From Lumbricus terrestris (taxonomy: Eukaryota; Annelida; Clitellata; Crassiclitellata; Lumbricidae): a stretch of DNA of 64,000 nucleotides. Below the pieces are notes generated by a model. That model was not told the DNA's origin, ran no database searches, and saw only the letters and a list, made by a program, of their open reading frames with translations. The translations under genes and the position numbers were made by a program. The stretch covers positions 7,959,097 to 8,023,096 of the forward strand of contig OX457040.1 of assembly GCA_949752735.1 (NCBI GenBank), in the 5' to 3' direction. Shown piece after piece: positions 31,701 to 41,103 of this stretch (within the stretch, counting starts at the first letter, position 1; the number at the start of each line of letters is the position of its first letter).

Positions 31701-31962
31701 TGGTGCAGTGGTGCAGTGGTGCAGTGATGGCGTCGGTGCCTTGGAGCCGGAGGGTTCCAGGTTCGAAACCATTTAGAGACGCCGTGAAAGGACCTTGAAC
31801 AAGTCCTTCACTCGCAATTGCTCAGGCGCTTCGGCGTGAAACTCAGATGCTGCAGTGTCCTCCCTGTAGTCGGGAGTAACTTTGAGTCGGGAGCTTGAAG
31901 GGGCTACAGAAGTGGAGAAATAAATACAAATAAATATAAATAAATAAAATCCATTGCTACTA
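31701..31962 (+). mobile_element. tRNA-derived SINE S1
   Basis: GTGGTGCAGTGATGGCGTCG carries box A, and GTTCCAGGTTCGAAACC carries box B. Next come AGGACCTTGAACAAGTCC, TTCACTCGCAATTGCTCAGG and GGCGTGAAACTCAGATGC, then the 3' tail with GAGCTTGAAGGGGCTACA and an AAATAAATA-rich tail. Its GGCGCT hairpin half is mutated. Confidence 0.85.
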
Positions 31963-32270
<308 letters not shown>

Positions 32271-32439
32271 TTGTACATGGTTGTGCAAGTCTAAAAGAAC
32301 TGGTGGGCGACACTAACAAATCTGTTACGACTCAATGTCATTAACCAATAACTAATAATTGTTCAATGTTCATCGAGCTAAGCTGCCTTTGGTGCCGTAG
32401 CCTAATTAAAATGCTGAATATTGCTCAGGTAATAAACCA

Positions 32440-32575
32440 AAGTTGTATTCCTGCTGACCGAACCGGTTGAAGCTGGGTAACATGACGCGAGACAGACTCA
32501 TACAGAAAGTGGCGTCGAACACCTACGGGCATTGAGCCGAAGGATATTGATGATGATGATGAAATTCTAATTCTA
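32440..32575 (+). mobile_element. Retroposon R6, 3' fragment
   Basis: GACGCGAGACAGACTCATAC, then AGAAAGTGGCGTCGAACACC, then TACGGGCATTGAGCC, then a GATGATGAT run. It is 5'-truncated relative to 52435-52935. Confidence 0.7.
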
Positions 32576-32589
32576 ATCGTTTAGCTACA

Positions 32590-32665
32590 AGATTTTGCTA
32601 TTAGTCTAAGGAGAGTCGCGTATTGTCGATTGTTTAGCGACATATTTTTGTCTACATGCAGTCTT
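32590..32665 (+). repeat. Dispersed repeat R4, upstream part
   Basis: GTCTAAGGAGAGTCGCGTAT, then TGTCGATTGTTTAGCGACAT, matches 56498-56545 and leads directly into the 48-bp array, which is a local amplification of R4. Confidence 0.65.
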
Positions 32666-33434
32666 TGACTTTGACCCTACATGACTTCATCGGTTGAAGA
32701 ATCGGTCACTTGTGACTTTTGACCTTACATGAACTCATTGGTTGAAGAATCGGTCACCTGTGACTTTTGATCTTACATGACTTCATCGGTTGAAGAATCG
32801 GTCACTTGTGACTTTTGATCTTATGAACTCAATGGTTGAAGAATCGGTCACTTGTGACTTTTGATCTTACATCAGTGGTGTAGTGGGGCGGGGACGCGGG
32901 GGGACGCCGTCCCCCACTTTTTAAAAATTCTTGCAAGATTGCACTTTTTGCTACAGTTTCTACTTCAATTTCCATGGCGTCCCCCCACTTCAATTTCCAG
33001 GCGTCCCCCCACTTCATTTTTTAGGACTACACCACTGTCTTACATGACCTCATTGGTTGAAGAATCGGTCACTTGTGACTTTTGATCCTACAATCATGAC
33101 CTCATTGGCTGAACAATCGGTCACTTGTGACTTTTGATCCTACAATCATGACCTCATTGGCTGAACAATCGGTCACTTGTGACTTTTGATCTTACATGAC
33201 CTCATTGGCTGAACAATCGGTCACTTGTGACTTTTGATCTTACATGACCTCATTGGTTGAAGAATCGGTCACTTAATTGTGACTTTTGATCTTACATGAC
33301 CTCATTGGCTGAACAATCGGTCACTTGTGACTTTTGATCTTACATGACCTCATTGGTTGAAGAATCGGTCACTTGTGACTTTTGATCTTACATGACTTCA
33401 TTGGTTGAAGAATCGGTCACTTGTGACTTTCTCG
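32660..33434 (+). repeat. 48-bp tandem array amplified from R4
   Basis: About 12 units of TGACTTTTGATCTTACATGA, then CCTCATTGGTTGAAGAATCG, then GTCACTTG. Two subtypes occur: GGTTGAAGAATCGG and GGCTGAACAATCGG. Two adjacent units carry CCTACAATCATG in place of CTTACATG, and one carries ACTTAATTG, so local unit duplication is visible. The unit exists singly in other R4 copies (13688, 56570, 58690). It is not a CRISPR array: there are no spacers. Confidence 0.93.
32865..33045. mobile_element. hAT-like MITE inside the 48-bp array
   Basis: The element spans 32873-33037 (165 bp). The ends CAGTGGTGTAGT and ACTACACCACTG are a perfect 12-bp inverted repeat. The 8-bp duplication TCTTACAT is perfect (32865-32872 and 33038-33045). 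The interior repeats GGCGTCCCCCCACTTCA. Because TCTTACAT is part of the tandem unit, removing the MITE and one duplication leaves a normal unit. Confidence 0.95.
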
Positions 33435-33474
33435 TTTTGACGCTTGCAAACTGGAAGCAGGTGAAAAAGAATAA

Positions 33475-33690
33475 CGCAATTATTTAAACAGCACGTATCG
33501 TGAAAATGCTTTTCTTCACATTATTGCTGATGGTCGCTATTTAAAGACAGTGCGTCATGATAAAGACGATTACGTACCGGGTCTTTTTTCCTTTATGCAG
33601 TGTGGGGATAACAATGGCACTCGGACAGTGGATAAACATCATATAAAATTCACTTCTTGCACACCTTTAGAACACTTTCAGTCCGTGTCA
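33475..33690 (+). repeat. Dispersed repeat A, copy 2
   Basis: ATTTAAACAGCACGTATCGT, then GCTGATGGTCGCTATTTAAA, then GTCATGATAAAGACGATTAC, then CACTCGGACAGTGGATAAAC, then ACACCTTTAGAACACTTTCA. Confidence 0.8.
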
Positions 33691-33789
33691 TAATTATTAG
33701 ATTTAGCGATTAGTTGTTTAATGAAATTGTCAGGTCTTTCATGCATTATTCTCAGAATATTATATGGTGTAGGTTGCAAACATTCTGAA

Positions 33790-34180
33790 GGTGCTTAATG
33801 ACAGCCAGGGAAGCCACTCATAGCTTTTCCCACCAAGATGTAGTTTTTTGGCCTTATCTGTGTTTAAAGTTTTTTTGTCGAGATCTAAGGTTTTTTGCAA
33901 CGGCGGATTTTCTGACATGTTTCCGAAATATAGGCATTTTCGGAGAAAATGCACGAAACAGTCGTAAAAAGGAGGAACAATTATGGAAAATTTATGAATT
34001 TGGAGCGGATAATTAAAATAAACGACTAAAAAAGATCATCAAGAAATTTGAAAAGAAAAATAGGAATATCTCTCGAAATTTTCGGACCTGAAAGACTTAA
34101 AAAGGTCGTCAGAAATTTCAAGCCCGAAAAATCAATGTATTTTCAAAAAATCTAGCCTTTTCTAGCCTTTTTCGATGTCG
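33790..34180. repeat. Diverged repeat shared with 56140-56390 (inverted)
   Basis: TCTAGCCTTTTCTAGCCTTT near 34150 is the counterpart of AAAAAGGCTAGAAAATGCTA at 56159. GATGTAGTTTTTTGGCC near 33837 and the AACTACATCCGGCC region near 56341 are also related. Short runs of GGTCGTCAGAAATTT resemble the unit of the 54-kb array. The class is unknown. Confidence 0.4.
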
Positions 34181-34432
34181 ATTATATTCATCGTTCAACA
34201 GCATATAAAATTGCGGTTAATAATGTCTATGGCGACCTCTTCAGGTTTTCCAGTGTAACCAGCTTCTATTATTTTTCACTTACTAAAGTGATTTCATTGT
34301 ATTATTGCTCTGACTACTGCATGGTTACCGAACAAACTATATCGGAGTGTATGGGACAATAATTAAGCAGTAGGGCCTAGTTTGCGAGAAACAAATATTA
34401 TAACACAGTTACCAACCATTTTAAAGGTGTCT

Positions 34433-35139
34433 AATATTGATCTCACCACAGAGAATTGGACAAATTTCGAGGCAGACGGGGAGGAGATGGAGGTGGTGAC
34501 AAGTTTCTGCTTCTTGGGAGCCATGATAGAAAACGATGGTGGATGTGACAGAGAGATACGATGGAGGATAACATTGGGAAAGACGGCAACGAATGGATTG
34601 GAGAAAATATGGAAGGATAAACACGTGAGCCTGATGACAAAGACGGGAATTGTAAAGGCAATGATATTCCCAGTGGTGCTGTATGGATGTGAAACGTGAA
34701 ACGTGGACAAAAACAAAGGCCTTAAAAAGGAAAATCGATGCTTGCGAAATGTGGATATGGAGGAAGGTGTTGAGATCCCCATGGATCGAGAAAAGAACAA
34801 ATGAATCCATATTACAAGAAATAGGACACGCAAGAGGGATTATGTCATTGGGGCAGAGAGCGGCAAGGCAGAAGTTGGCATTCTTCGGACATGTGATGCG
34901 AGCAAACGGCCTGGAAAAGGAGATGATGCTGGCCTGCGGAGAGGGAGGAAGAAGGAGAGGACGCCAAAGAAGGAGGTGGATGGAAGAAATGCAGGAGAGA
35001 ACGAGGATGAACTTGGAAGAACGGAGAGACGCGACGGAAGATCGTAATACGTAGAGAAGGTTGACCATGGCGGGCGCTAGGAACCTATAGGGTTCAAAGA
35101 GCCGACGGCACAAGGTTAACAAGATGAATATTGATCTCA
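34433..35139 (+). mobile_element. RTE-like LINE insertion with 13-bp target duplication
   Basis: The insertion spans 34446-35126 (681 bp). AATATTGATCTCA occurs at 34433-34445 and again at 35127-35139. The flanks join into the repeat seen uninterrupted near 26045-26100 (AAAGGTGTCTAATATTGGTC, then CAAATTTCACTTACACTCAT), giving an empty-site comparison. The insert is a 5'-truncated reverse-transcriptase C-terminus with a short 3' UTR (GGGCGCTAGGAACCTATAGG). Confidence 0.92.
34446..35054 (+). pseudogene. RTE-like reverse transcriptase C-terminal region, frameshifted
   Basis: The first frame reads TSFCFLGAMIENDGGCDREI, then GIVKAMIFPVVLYGCET, then stops. A second frame continues ACEMWIWRKVLRSPWIEKRT, then ARQKLAFFGHVMR, then GRRRGRQRRRWMEEMQ. 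The order (FLG--I--DGGCD-EI, LYGCET, R-W---RTNESIL, KL-FFGHV-R, RRRGRQR-RW) is characteristic of RTE-type animal LINEs. The shift coincides with a tandem 7-bp duplication of GAAACGT at 34691-34704. The catalytic polymerase motifs lie upstream of the truncation, so the copy is dead. The long minus-strand frame here is a shadow. Confidence 0.88.
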
Positions 35140-35235
35140 ATTTCACCTACACTCATCATGCGTTTAAAGACATCTCTGATTAGCTACCAAAGGCCGTTGA
35201 ATTCACATGCCCTTACCCTACGCAAAATTCTTAAA

Positions 35236-35293
35236 ATCATCATCATCATTATTATCATCATCATCAGCAGCAGCAGCAGCATCATCATCATCT
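35236..35293. repeat. (ATC)n/(CAG)n compound triplets
   Basis: ATC triplets with an internal CAG block. Confidence 0.9.
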
Positions 35294-35317
35294 GAGTCAC
35301 TACCAACCATCTCCGGA

Positions 35318-35765
35318 GTAGAGTGAGTCTCAACCATGCAAACCCTGGAATTGACCGTAAGAGATGATCTGGGCATTTCTACACACATCGCTAGAGTATT
35401 GAGGAACTGCTCCCGCTTCTTGTATGCTCTCCGAATCCTGAAATTCCACGGCCTTCCTACAACCGTGCTGCACGATTTGGCAAGAGCAACGACCGTGTCC
35501 GGTCTCCTCTATGCTTCGCCAGAGGCTTCACTAGAGCTGATGACCAGAAGAGACTCGACAGATTTCTGCAAAGAAATCAGCGATTGGGCAGAAAATGCGC
35601 CCGTCATCTTGGGCATGATTCGCGAAGCCGACGACAGATTGCTGGCGTCTGTCGGTAGCAATGCGCATGCCGACGACAGTCGAAGTTTGTTCCCAACTGT
35701 TATCAAGCATCGTTGTGTTTTTCGCTCGAGAACCCATATAATAACTTTGAATTGCAAACTACAGA
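35318..35765 (+). pseudogene. CR1/jockey-like LINE C-terminal fragment
   Basis: The frame from 35336 reads RDDLGISTHIARVLRNCSRF, then LYALRILKFHGLPTTVLHDL, then ARATTVSGLLYASP. After a shift near 35520 it gives EADDRLLASVGSNAH, then SLFPTVIK. These correspond to the L-V---D-LS---H, SLYALR-L-AHGL, F-A-VV--L-YASPAW and EADD-LF--------H-L-P signatures after the polymerase domain. Frame changes near 35515-35580 show decay. No tail or target duplication was found. Confidence 0.78.
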
Positions 35766-35834
35766 CGATAAGAACAGCTACCAAAAGTTATGTCGGTGCT
35801 GTAAATTTCTTTATCTATAGTTTTAGAGCAACGC

Positions 35835-36030
35835 ATTATTAAGGTGTCGACAAGAATTGTTGAATATTATGACCAATCATAATTCTGCGAAGTCTATTTC
35901 TCAACGCAAGGATTCCGCATTTCGTGCAGGTCAAGTGAGGGTGTTTAAAGATAATTGCGGTGACTTGATGGGTCCATTGTTCCTTTGTGTGGAACCAGAG
36001 TTTATTCAGTAGGAAGTGCTGATAATGTTT
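35835..36030 (+). repeat. Dispersed repeat R3, copy 1, left part
   Basis: It is shared with 52940-53085: TGACCAATCATAATTCTGCG, then AATTGCGGTGACTTGATGGG, then TTGTTCCTTTGTGTGGAACC. Confidence 0.75.
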
Positions 36031-36252
36031 GTATGTGCACTTGTTACAGAACCCCTTCAAGCCCCCTACTCAGAGGCGCTTCCGACTACAGCGCGGACAC
36101 TGCATCGGGGTTTCACGCCGAAGCGCTGAGCAATTGCGAGTGAAGATCTTGCCCACCCAAGGTCCATAAGCGACGACTTGATGTGGATTCGAACCTGCAA
36201 CCCTACGGCTGCAAGGCAACGAACATATACCCACTTCACCACCGCGCCCCAC
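36031..36252 (-). mobile_element. tRNA-derived SINE S1 inserted in R3
   Basis: On the minus strand it starts GGGGCGCGGTGGTGAAGTGG, with box B GCAGGTTCGAATCC. It continues with AAGATCTTCACTCGCAATTG and GGCGTGAAACCCCGATGCAG, and ends with GAAGCGCCTCTGAGTAGG, then CTTGAAGGGGTTCTG. The paralogous R3 copy (53080-53110) lacks it. Confidence 0.85.
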
Positions 36253-36690
36253 AATGTCGTTCACACTGTGTTTACATATAGCTCAATAAAAGCATGAGAT
36301 CGACAAGTGATTTAGTGTCTTCGGCTGCTCTTCAGAATCTGGCTTCAAAGTTCATTTCGGTTCTCGTTATGAGTGTTTATACTGGAGGATGGCAGCCAAT
36401 TATTAGCGGAAGGATGTTTGTTTGGCAGAGAGTTACCTCTGAATGCAAACCGTCATTAGAGTAGCGCCGTGCTATACATTGTAGATTTTGTAGATTTTGT
36501 GCGTAATGAATGCAATTTGAATGTTATTTGAAATTGATATAGAACCACTAACAACAGAACAGTGACCATTCAGCAGCGCCTCCAGTGATAGAACATCGAA
36601 AGAAGAAATTGGCTTTGAGAGACGAATATAAATATATAGGAGGAGATTTCGAAAGAGTGGAGATACTAATGTGGAGTGGATGGCAATAGA
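36253..36690 (+). repeat. Dispersed repeat R3, copy 1, right part
   Basis: It matches 53095-53545: GTCGTTCACACTGTGTTTAC, then GACAAGTGATTTAGTGTCTT, then ATACTGGAGGATGGCAGCCA, then AGTGACCATTCAGCAGCGCC, then GATTTCGAAAGAGTGGAGAT. The last motif is the site that is occupied by a composite element in copy 2. Confidence 0.82.
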
Positions 36691-36889
36691 GTGCCAACCC
36701 ACAGCTGCATAATGGAAAAGGGATACGGGAAAAGGGATAAACTGTCGCTATCAGCCATAATATGAAGAAAAGCATATAGGACCTATATGCTTTTCTTCAT
36801 ATTATGGCTGATAGCGACAGTTTAAAGACTTTTCATCATGAAATAAATTGTCGTATCCCTTTTCCATTATGCAGGTTGGGTTGGCACTC
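36689..36889. repeat. Large inverted repeat with 43-bp perfect core
   Basis: The core arms 36738-36780 and 36782-36824 are exact reverse complements separated by one base. Outside them, 36705-36727 pairs perfectly with 36852-36874, and 36689-36700 pairs with 36878-36889. The right side has an extra 17 bp between arm segments. The right arm is the start of repeat A copy 3, so the left arm is an inverted duplicate of it joined to R3. Confidence 0.95.
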
Positions 36890-36962
36890 ACCACCAGAGT
36901 TGGCACAGTGGCGAAATACCATATTTATAATCGGGTCCTTATACACCATTAGTACGTGTTTC
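36782..36962 (+). repeat. Dispersed repeat A, copy 3
   Basis: TTATGGCTGATAGCGACAGT, then TTAAAGACTTTTCATCATGA, then GGCACAGTGGCGAAATACCA, then TTATACACCATTAGTACGTG. Confidence 0.78.
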
Positions 36963-37012
36963 GCTCACGGTATATGTTTTAATCGCTGCTCATATAGACG
37001 GTTTAAATATAA

Positions 37013-37180
37013 CTTTTTCTGTGGATGGATGGATGGATCCGATTTGACCAGGGTCTATGAGAACAGAGGCCGTTACCCTGGACAGAAATTTGCTCGGCAT
37101 ATTACAGCACTTAAGAGCAAGATTCTTGAATCTTTATTTTTTTTATTTTTTTTATTTTTTATTTTATTTTTTCTGTGGAT
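37013..37180 (-). mobile_element. SINE-B insertion with 13-bp target duplication
   Basis: The element spans 37026-37167. TTTTTCTGTGGAT flanks it at 37013-37025 and 37168-37180. Read on the minus strand: an A-rich 5' leader, CTCTTAAGTGCTGTAATATG, CCGAGCAAATTTCTGTCC, the stem AGGGT...ACCCT, then CAAATCGGATCCATCCATCC as the 3' end. The direct repeats of this length point to target-primed reverse transcription. Confidence 0.93.
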
Positions 37181-37194
37181 TTATAGTTTGTAAG

Positions 37195-37520
37195 TTATAT
37201 GGTGTCTATTGAAAGCGTTCTAAAGGTGTCTAATTGAATCACCTTATTTTAGATTATTATGACGACAAGTCATGGTCGATGACGTTCACCTGTTGTGACC
37301 TCATTTTTCTATAACAATTCTTCTACTGGTGACTTTATGAACTGCCTTAGCTTTCTTTCCCTTACTTAGGGACTAATCCTTTATATGTTGACCTGATTTT
37401 ACAGCTTGGATTAGATTACCCATATGTTGAGCATCATGTCGTGCATTTGACACCTGCGCAATTGAAGCTATTACTACCTACAAGACACTTGCGTCTTTCA
37501 TAATGACTTCCGTCCAAATG
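37195..37520 (+). repeat. Dispersed repeat R1, copy 2
   Basis: AAAGCGTTCTAAAGGTGTCT, then AGTCATGGTCGATGACGTTC, then ACCTGTTGTGACCTCAT, then AGCTTGGATTAGATTACCCA, then ACAAGACACTTGCGTCTTTC. Confidence 0.75.
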
Positions 37521-37668
37521 TCCGGTATAAAATATGTATACACATATCATAAACATTATAACATATACTGATTTTTCGTCCTGTTTATACGCCATCTCGC
37601 GTTGGAAACACGCTAATCACGTGTTTGTTTCTTCATAGTGCTTATTTCTATAACACCGTCGTTGAGCA

Positions 37669-38123
37669 CTGAACTACAAAAACTTCTTTTTCTTCTGGCT
37701 TGGATAAGGCCCTCGTTGGAGAGTGGTCAGCCACTCGGATCCCTTGTCTCCATTTAGTTCTGTTACGAGCATCGTCTGGTCTCAGTTTGAGTTGTTTGAG
37801 GTCCTGTTGGATCATGTTCATCCGCCTCTTCTTCTGCCGCCCCCGTCTGCTTTGTCCCTGCACTTCCGTCTTCATTATTCTTTTCATGTTGTTTTCCTCC
37901 GCCCACTCCACATGTTCACACCACCTCAATCTGACCACACTTGTCTGATATACAGGTTCCTCCCATTTTTTCGGATATTTTCATTTCTTTGCATGTCTGT
38001 TAGAGAGATCTTGAGTATCCAGTGTGGCATCCTCATTTCTGTTCTCTACAGAAGCTCCTCCTCTCTTCTCAGCGTCCATGCTTCTGGTCCATAAATCAGC
38101 ACAGGTCTTATCTGAACTACAAA
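37669..38123 (-). pseudogene. LINE C-terminal fragment with 12-bp target duplication
   Basis: The insertion spans 37681-38111 (431 bp), flanked by CTGAACTACAAA at 37669-37680 and 38112-38123. The minus-strand frames give LIYGPEAWTL, then LRREEELL, and downstream VRLRWCEHVEWAEENNMKRI, then RRGRQKKRRMNMIQQDLKQL, then DARNRTKWRQGIRVADHSPT. This is the LYG-E-W, RW--HV-R, RRGR----W, D---R--WR order of RTE-type LINE C-termini. Frameshifts and stops are present. Confidence 0.88.
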
Positions 38124-38740
38124 GACACAGAGAGCAAATCACTTCCGGTCAGCCCAGATGCGGGTACATGTATCTTTCGCTTAGAGAGACAGGCTGAAGT
38201 ATTTCCGTTCCCAGAGGACATTTCACCGGTATCATGAAGAAAAGAATGTCACTTTTTAGGGCGATTCAATTCGCATGGCGCTACCCGGAAAAGCGGGATA
38301 TGACTGCGTTTCATCTGGTTGACCTAGTGTTTTTAGCTCTAACTATGTCTAGGGGTCACCAGATGGGTTTCAGGAAATTACCGGAAGCCATAGTCTATGA
38401 CTCTATGTCAAGGAGGGGTTGGGCTTCTGAATAGACGCTCTGACGTCTTTTGCTACTTGCGTTATACGCCATCTAGCGGCTATATAGCCCAGTTCTCATG
38501 CATGTTACTGACGCATCCATTTGGATTGGCCCTCAATAGTTTAACCGCTACCCAGCACCGTCCCGTCCCACTCCAGGCCCAACCGTATGTCCATATCTCC
38601 GCTTTAAGAGTGAATTGAGAGCTGAAAATAGTCGCGTTGGCGTACAAATTTGCATGAAAACGACATAAAAATTTTTTTCATGCGTAATGCTGCCGTCTCG
38701 GAGCCTTTCTTGTGACACCATTCATTTTATACACCATCAT

Positions 38741-39225
38741 GGGGCGGTAGCGCAAGGGATAACAGGCTGACGTAGAGAGCGAGAGGTATAGAGTTCGCGG
38801 CCCTTAGGGCGGAATCCTTTAATTGTAGGCTGCTATTAGAGCCGCGTGTTGCAATCTGTGTTTTAGTACTTAAGACTCATGTCTTCTCTAAATGCGTCCT
38901 TGTGAATTTCTAAATTGCATTAATGTATACTGTAAACGCAGTGGCGGCGCCAGGATTTCAGTTTCGGGGTGGGGGGGCTGAAGCCTCGCAGCGAAAATTT
39001 CATATTTTCATCCGTCAAAATTTCTGACGACCTTTTTTTTAGTCGTCAGCCTAAATTTGTGGATTTTTCAATGTAAATAAATTCGGATGGCCCTTTTTTA
39101 TGGGGGGCTGAGCCTCTTGTAGGGGGGGGGGCTTAGCCCCCCCAGTCCCCCCTAGCGCCGCCACTGTGTAAACGGTTGCGGTCTCAGTCAGGTCTGTCGG
39201 ATTGTTTCAATAAAGAATATATTAT
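38741..39225 (+). mobile_element. S2 SINE split by a hAT-like MITE
   Basis: The head is GGGGCGGTAGCGCAAGGGAT, box B GAGTTCGCGGCCC, and body TAGGCTGCTATTAGAGCCGC up to 38938. After the MITE and duplication, the 3' end TCTGTCGGATTGTTTCAATA, then AAGAATATATTATTG, resumes. The pieces match the full S2 copy at 19867-20105. Confidence 0.85.
38931..39174. mobile_element. hAT-like MITE inserted in S2 SINE
   Basis: The element spans 38939-39166 (228 bp), with ends CAGTGGCGGCGCCAGGATTT and CCTAGCGCCGCCACTG. TGTAAACG is duplicated exactly at 38931-38938 and 39167-39174. Inside are TTTCTGACGACC, a T-run and TAGTCGTCAG, a small palindrome related to the unit of the 54-kb array, plus opposed G/C runs. Confidence 0.95.
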
Positions 39226-39325
39226 TGTTATTATAAATACATCCATACACATCCAAAATATTATTGTTATTATAAATACATCCATACACATCCAAAATAT
39301 TATTGTTATTAAAAATGCATGCATA
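39221..39325. repeat. 39-bp tandem repeat in the SINE tail
   Basis: ATTATTGTTATTATAAATAC, then ATCCATACACATCCAAAAT occurs twice, identical, with a third partial diverged copy at 39299. It follows the S2 3' end directly. Confidence 0.9.
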
Positions 39326-39506
39326 CTTACAAACAGAGGGACAAACTTTCAGAAATATACTTTAGCTTAGATTATAGTGACTGTCTAAAGACACTGTGTC
39401 AAAACGCAGATGATTGGTGTCTCCCTATTCTTTCATGCAGACTGGTGAATAGCAACACCTGGGGATGTAGTCTAAGAGGGGCGATATGTTATGCGATAGC
39501 GACCCC

Positions 39507-39632
39507 TTATACACCTTTAGAACGTTTGCTATCGATGCTATTATATTACACGGAACCTAATCTTTTCAATATAAAGGCTTCCATTCTGCTCGCTTATATG
39601 ACGTCGGTCGAAAGCTTTCCAAAGGTGTCTAA
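39507..39632. repeat. Short element bounded by inverted GGTGTCTAA motifs
   Basis: TTATACACCTTTAGAACGTT opens and AAGCTTTCCAAAGGTGTCTA closes a 126-bp segment. This is the same arrangement and almost the same size as 16611-16745. Confidence 0.65.
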
Positions 39633-39929
39633 AATGGCACGAAAAAGATACCATGAAAATCGATAGCAACGTGTTTTTATTAGTTTTGTATGAGATTACC
39701 TAAAGTCCTAAACCGTCATCATCATCATGGACAGCATCATCATCATCATCAACAACAACAATACAGTCATCATCATTAGGCTACCATTGTCGTCATGATT
39801 GTCGTGTCATGGTCGCGGACCACCGTTGAGAAGGCACACTGAAGACAGGCGGCAGCAAGAATTTCCTTATCAACAGTTTTGTTAATCGATCTTACTTGTA
39901 AGTGTGCATGCAATTGATTGGGACTTTTT

Positions 39930-40229
39930 TAATCTCTTAAGACGATGGTATATAGTTACATGTGTGTAGCAATTCCATTGATTGTTGTAGCTTAACATCG
40001 CCCTCTTATAGCAAAGATAATCAGCATCGACCTCATTCATCCAGTCTTCAGATTGGCATTACAAAAGTACGGCAACAGCGAGAGAATATACATGTATTCT
40101 ATTCCAAGGCTTAGAGCGGTCGAATGACCTCAATTCACGTTGCCAATAATTGAACATAGCCTGATATCATATGCTTTTATTTTGCTAATTGTTTCTTTTG
40201 GATGTTCGGCTGCTCACGTATGATGTTGG
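39930..40229 (+). repeat. Dispersed repeat R7, copy 4, left part
   Basis: GATAATCAGCATCGACCTCA, then CCAGTCTTCAGATTGGCATT, then CGAGAGAATATACATG. The copy is interrupted at 40238 by the composite hAT-like element and resumes at 43377. Confidence 0.6.
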
Positions 40230-40334
40230 ACCATTGTCATGGGCGGAGTTTGGTTTCAGCTCTTGGGGGGGCTAAAACATAAATTGCCCTCGTGGGTTTG
40301 GGTAAACGACCGAGCGGCAGAAGGACGATCGCCG

Positions 40335-40485
40335 AGACCCCAGCAAGATGAATTGTTTAAATTTTCACACTGCAATGGTAGCATTTTCGGATGTCATTTT
40401 AGCGACAGAGTAGGGGAGACTCATCGTGGTGAGACAGACAGACTTAGACAGAATTCCGGTTCAACTAATTTGAACACTATAGAGT
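40335..40485 (+). repeat. Segment shared by two hAT-like composites
   Basis: AATTTTCACACTGCAATGGT, then AGCATTTTCGGATGTCATTT, then GACTCATCGTGGTGAGACAG, then TCCGGTTCAACTAATTTGAA is found as the reverse complement at about 55475-55605, and partly at 53785-53860. Confidence 0.75.
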
Positions 40486-41103
40486 CTATCCGGATAAAGA
40501 GCATGGTAATTTTGAACTGAGTCCCACCGTTTTTGTTCGTCATCCGTATAATCTCGATACCACAGTCCCAGGCGTAATCGTACAAAGTTTGCCTAAATTT
40601 ACAATTCCAATCACAATGCTTTTTATTGGCTACGTGAATAACTGTTCTCTTTCTCATTAAAATAATTCCTTTTTCTATTATAGGGCGATAAAATAGTCTG
40701 GATTGGCTGAAAATTATAAAATGGAACAAGATAATATTTTGTTTGTCTGTCTAATACTTATAACGTCATTTTAAATACTACGACGGGTGTCTAAGAATTG
40801 CGGTCTAGCCTATTCTTATAAGGTATGCGAAAAAGATACCTTTTGACAAAGTGGAAGTTTTCGTGATGAAAAATGACAATACACTTTGTCGTAAACGCTT
40901 TTGCGGTGGCCCGCTAGACATTTTAATTATTTAATATGCGACGGCTTAGAAACTCAAATTTAGATTACAAATCAAACATAGATTGATGTTCAATCGTCTG
41001 CTTCAGCTATTTCCGGTTAGCAAGTGTGAGTAAGTACTGCAACCATGAGAACCGTTCTCTGTGGTAAAGCAAACATTATTTATTCACCTTAATATATAGA
41101 CAT

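Noticed and set aside
32660..33434. CRISPR-like direct repeats
   Set aside because: The units are contiguous 48-bp tandem repeats without unique spacers, in animal DNA. The single larger gap is a MITE.
34421..35146. 241-codon minus-strand frame
   Set aside because: It is antisense to the RTE-like LINE, whose plus-strand motifs are clear, so this is a shadow frame.
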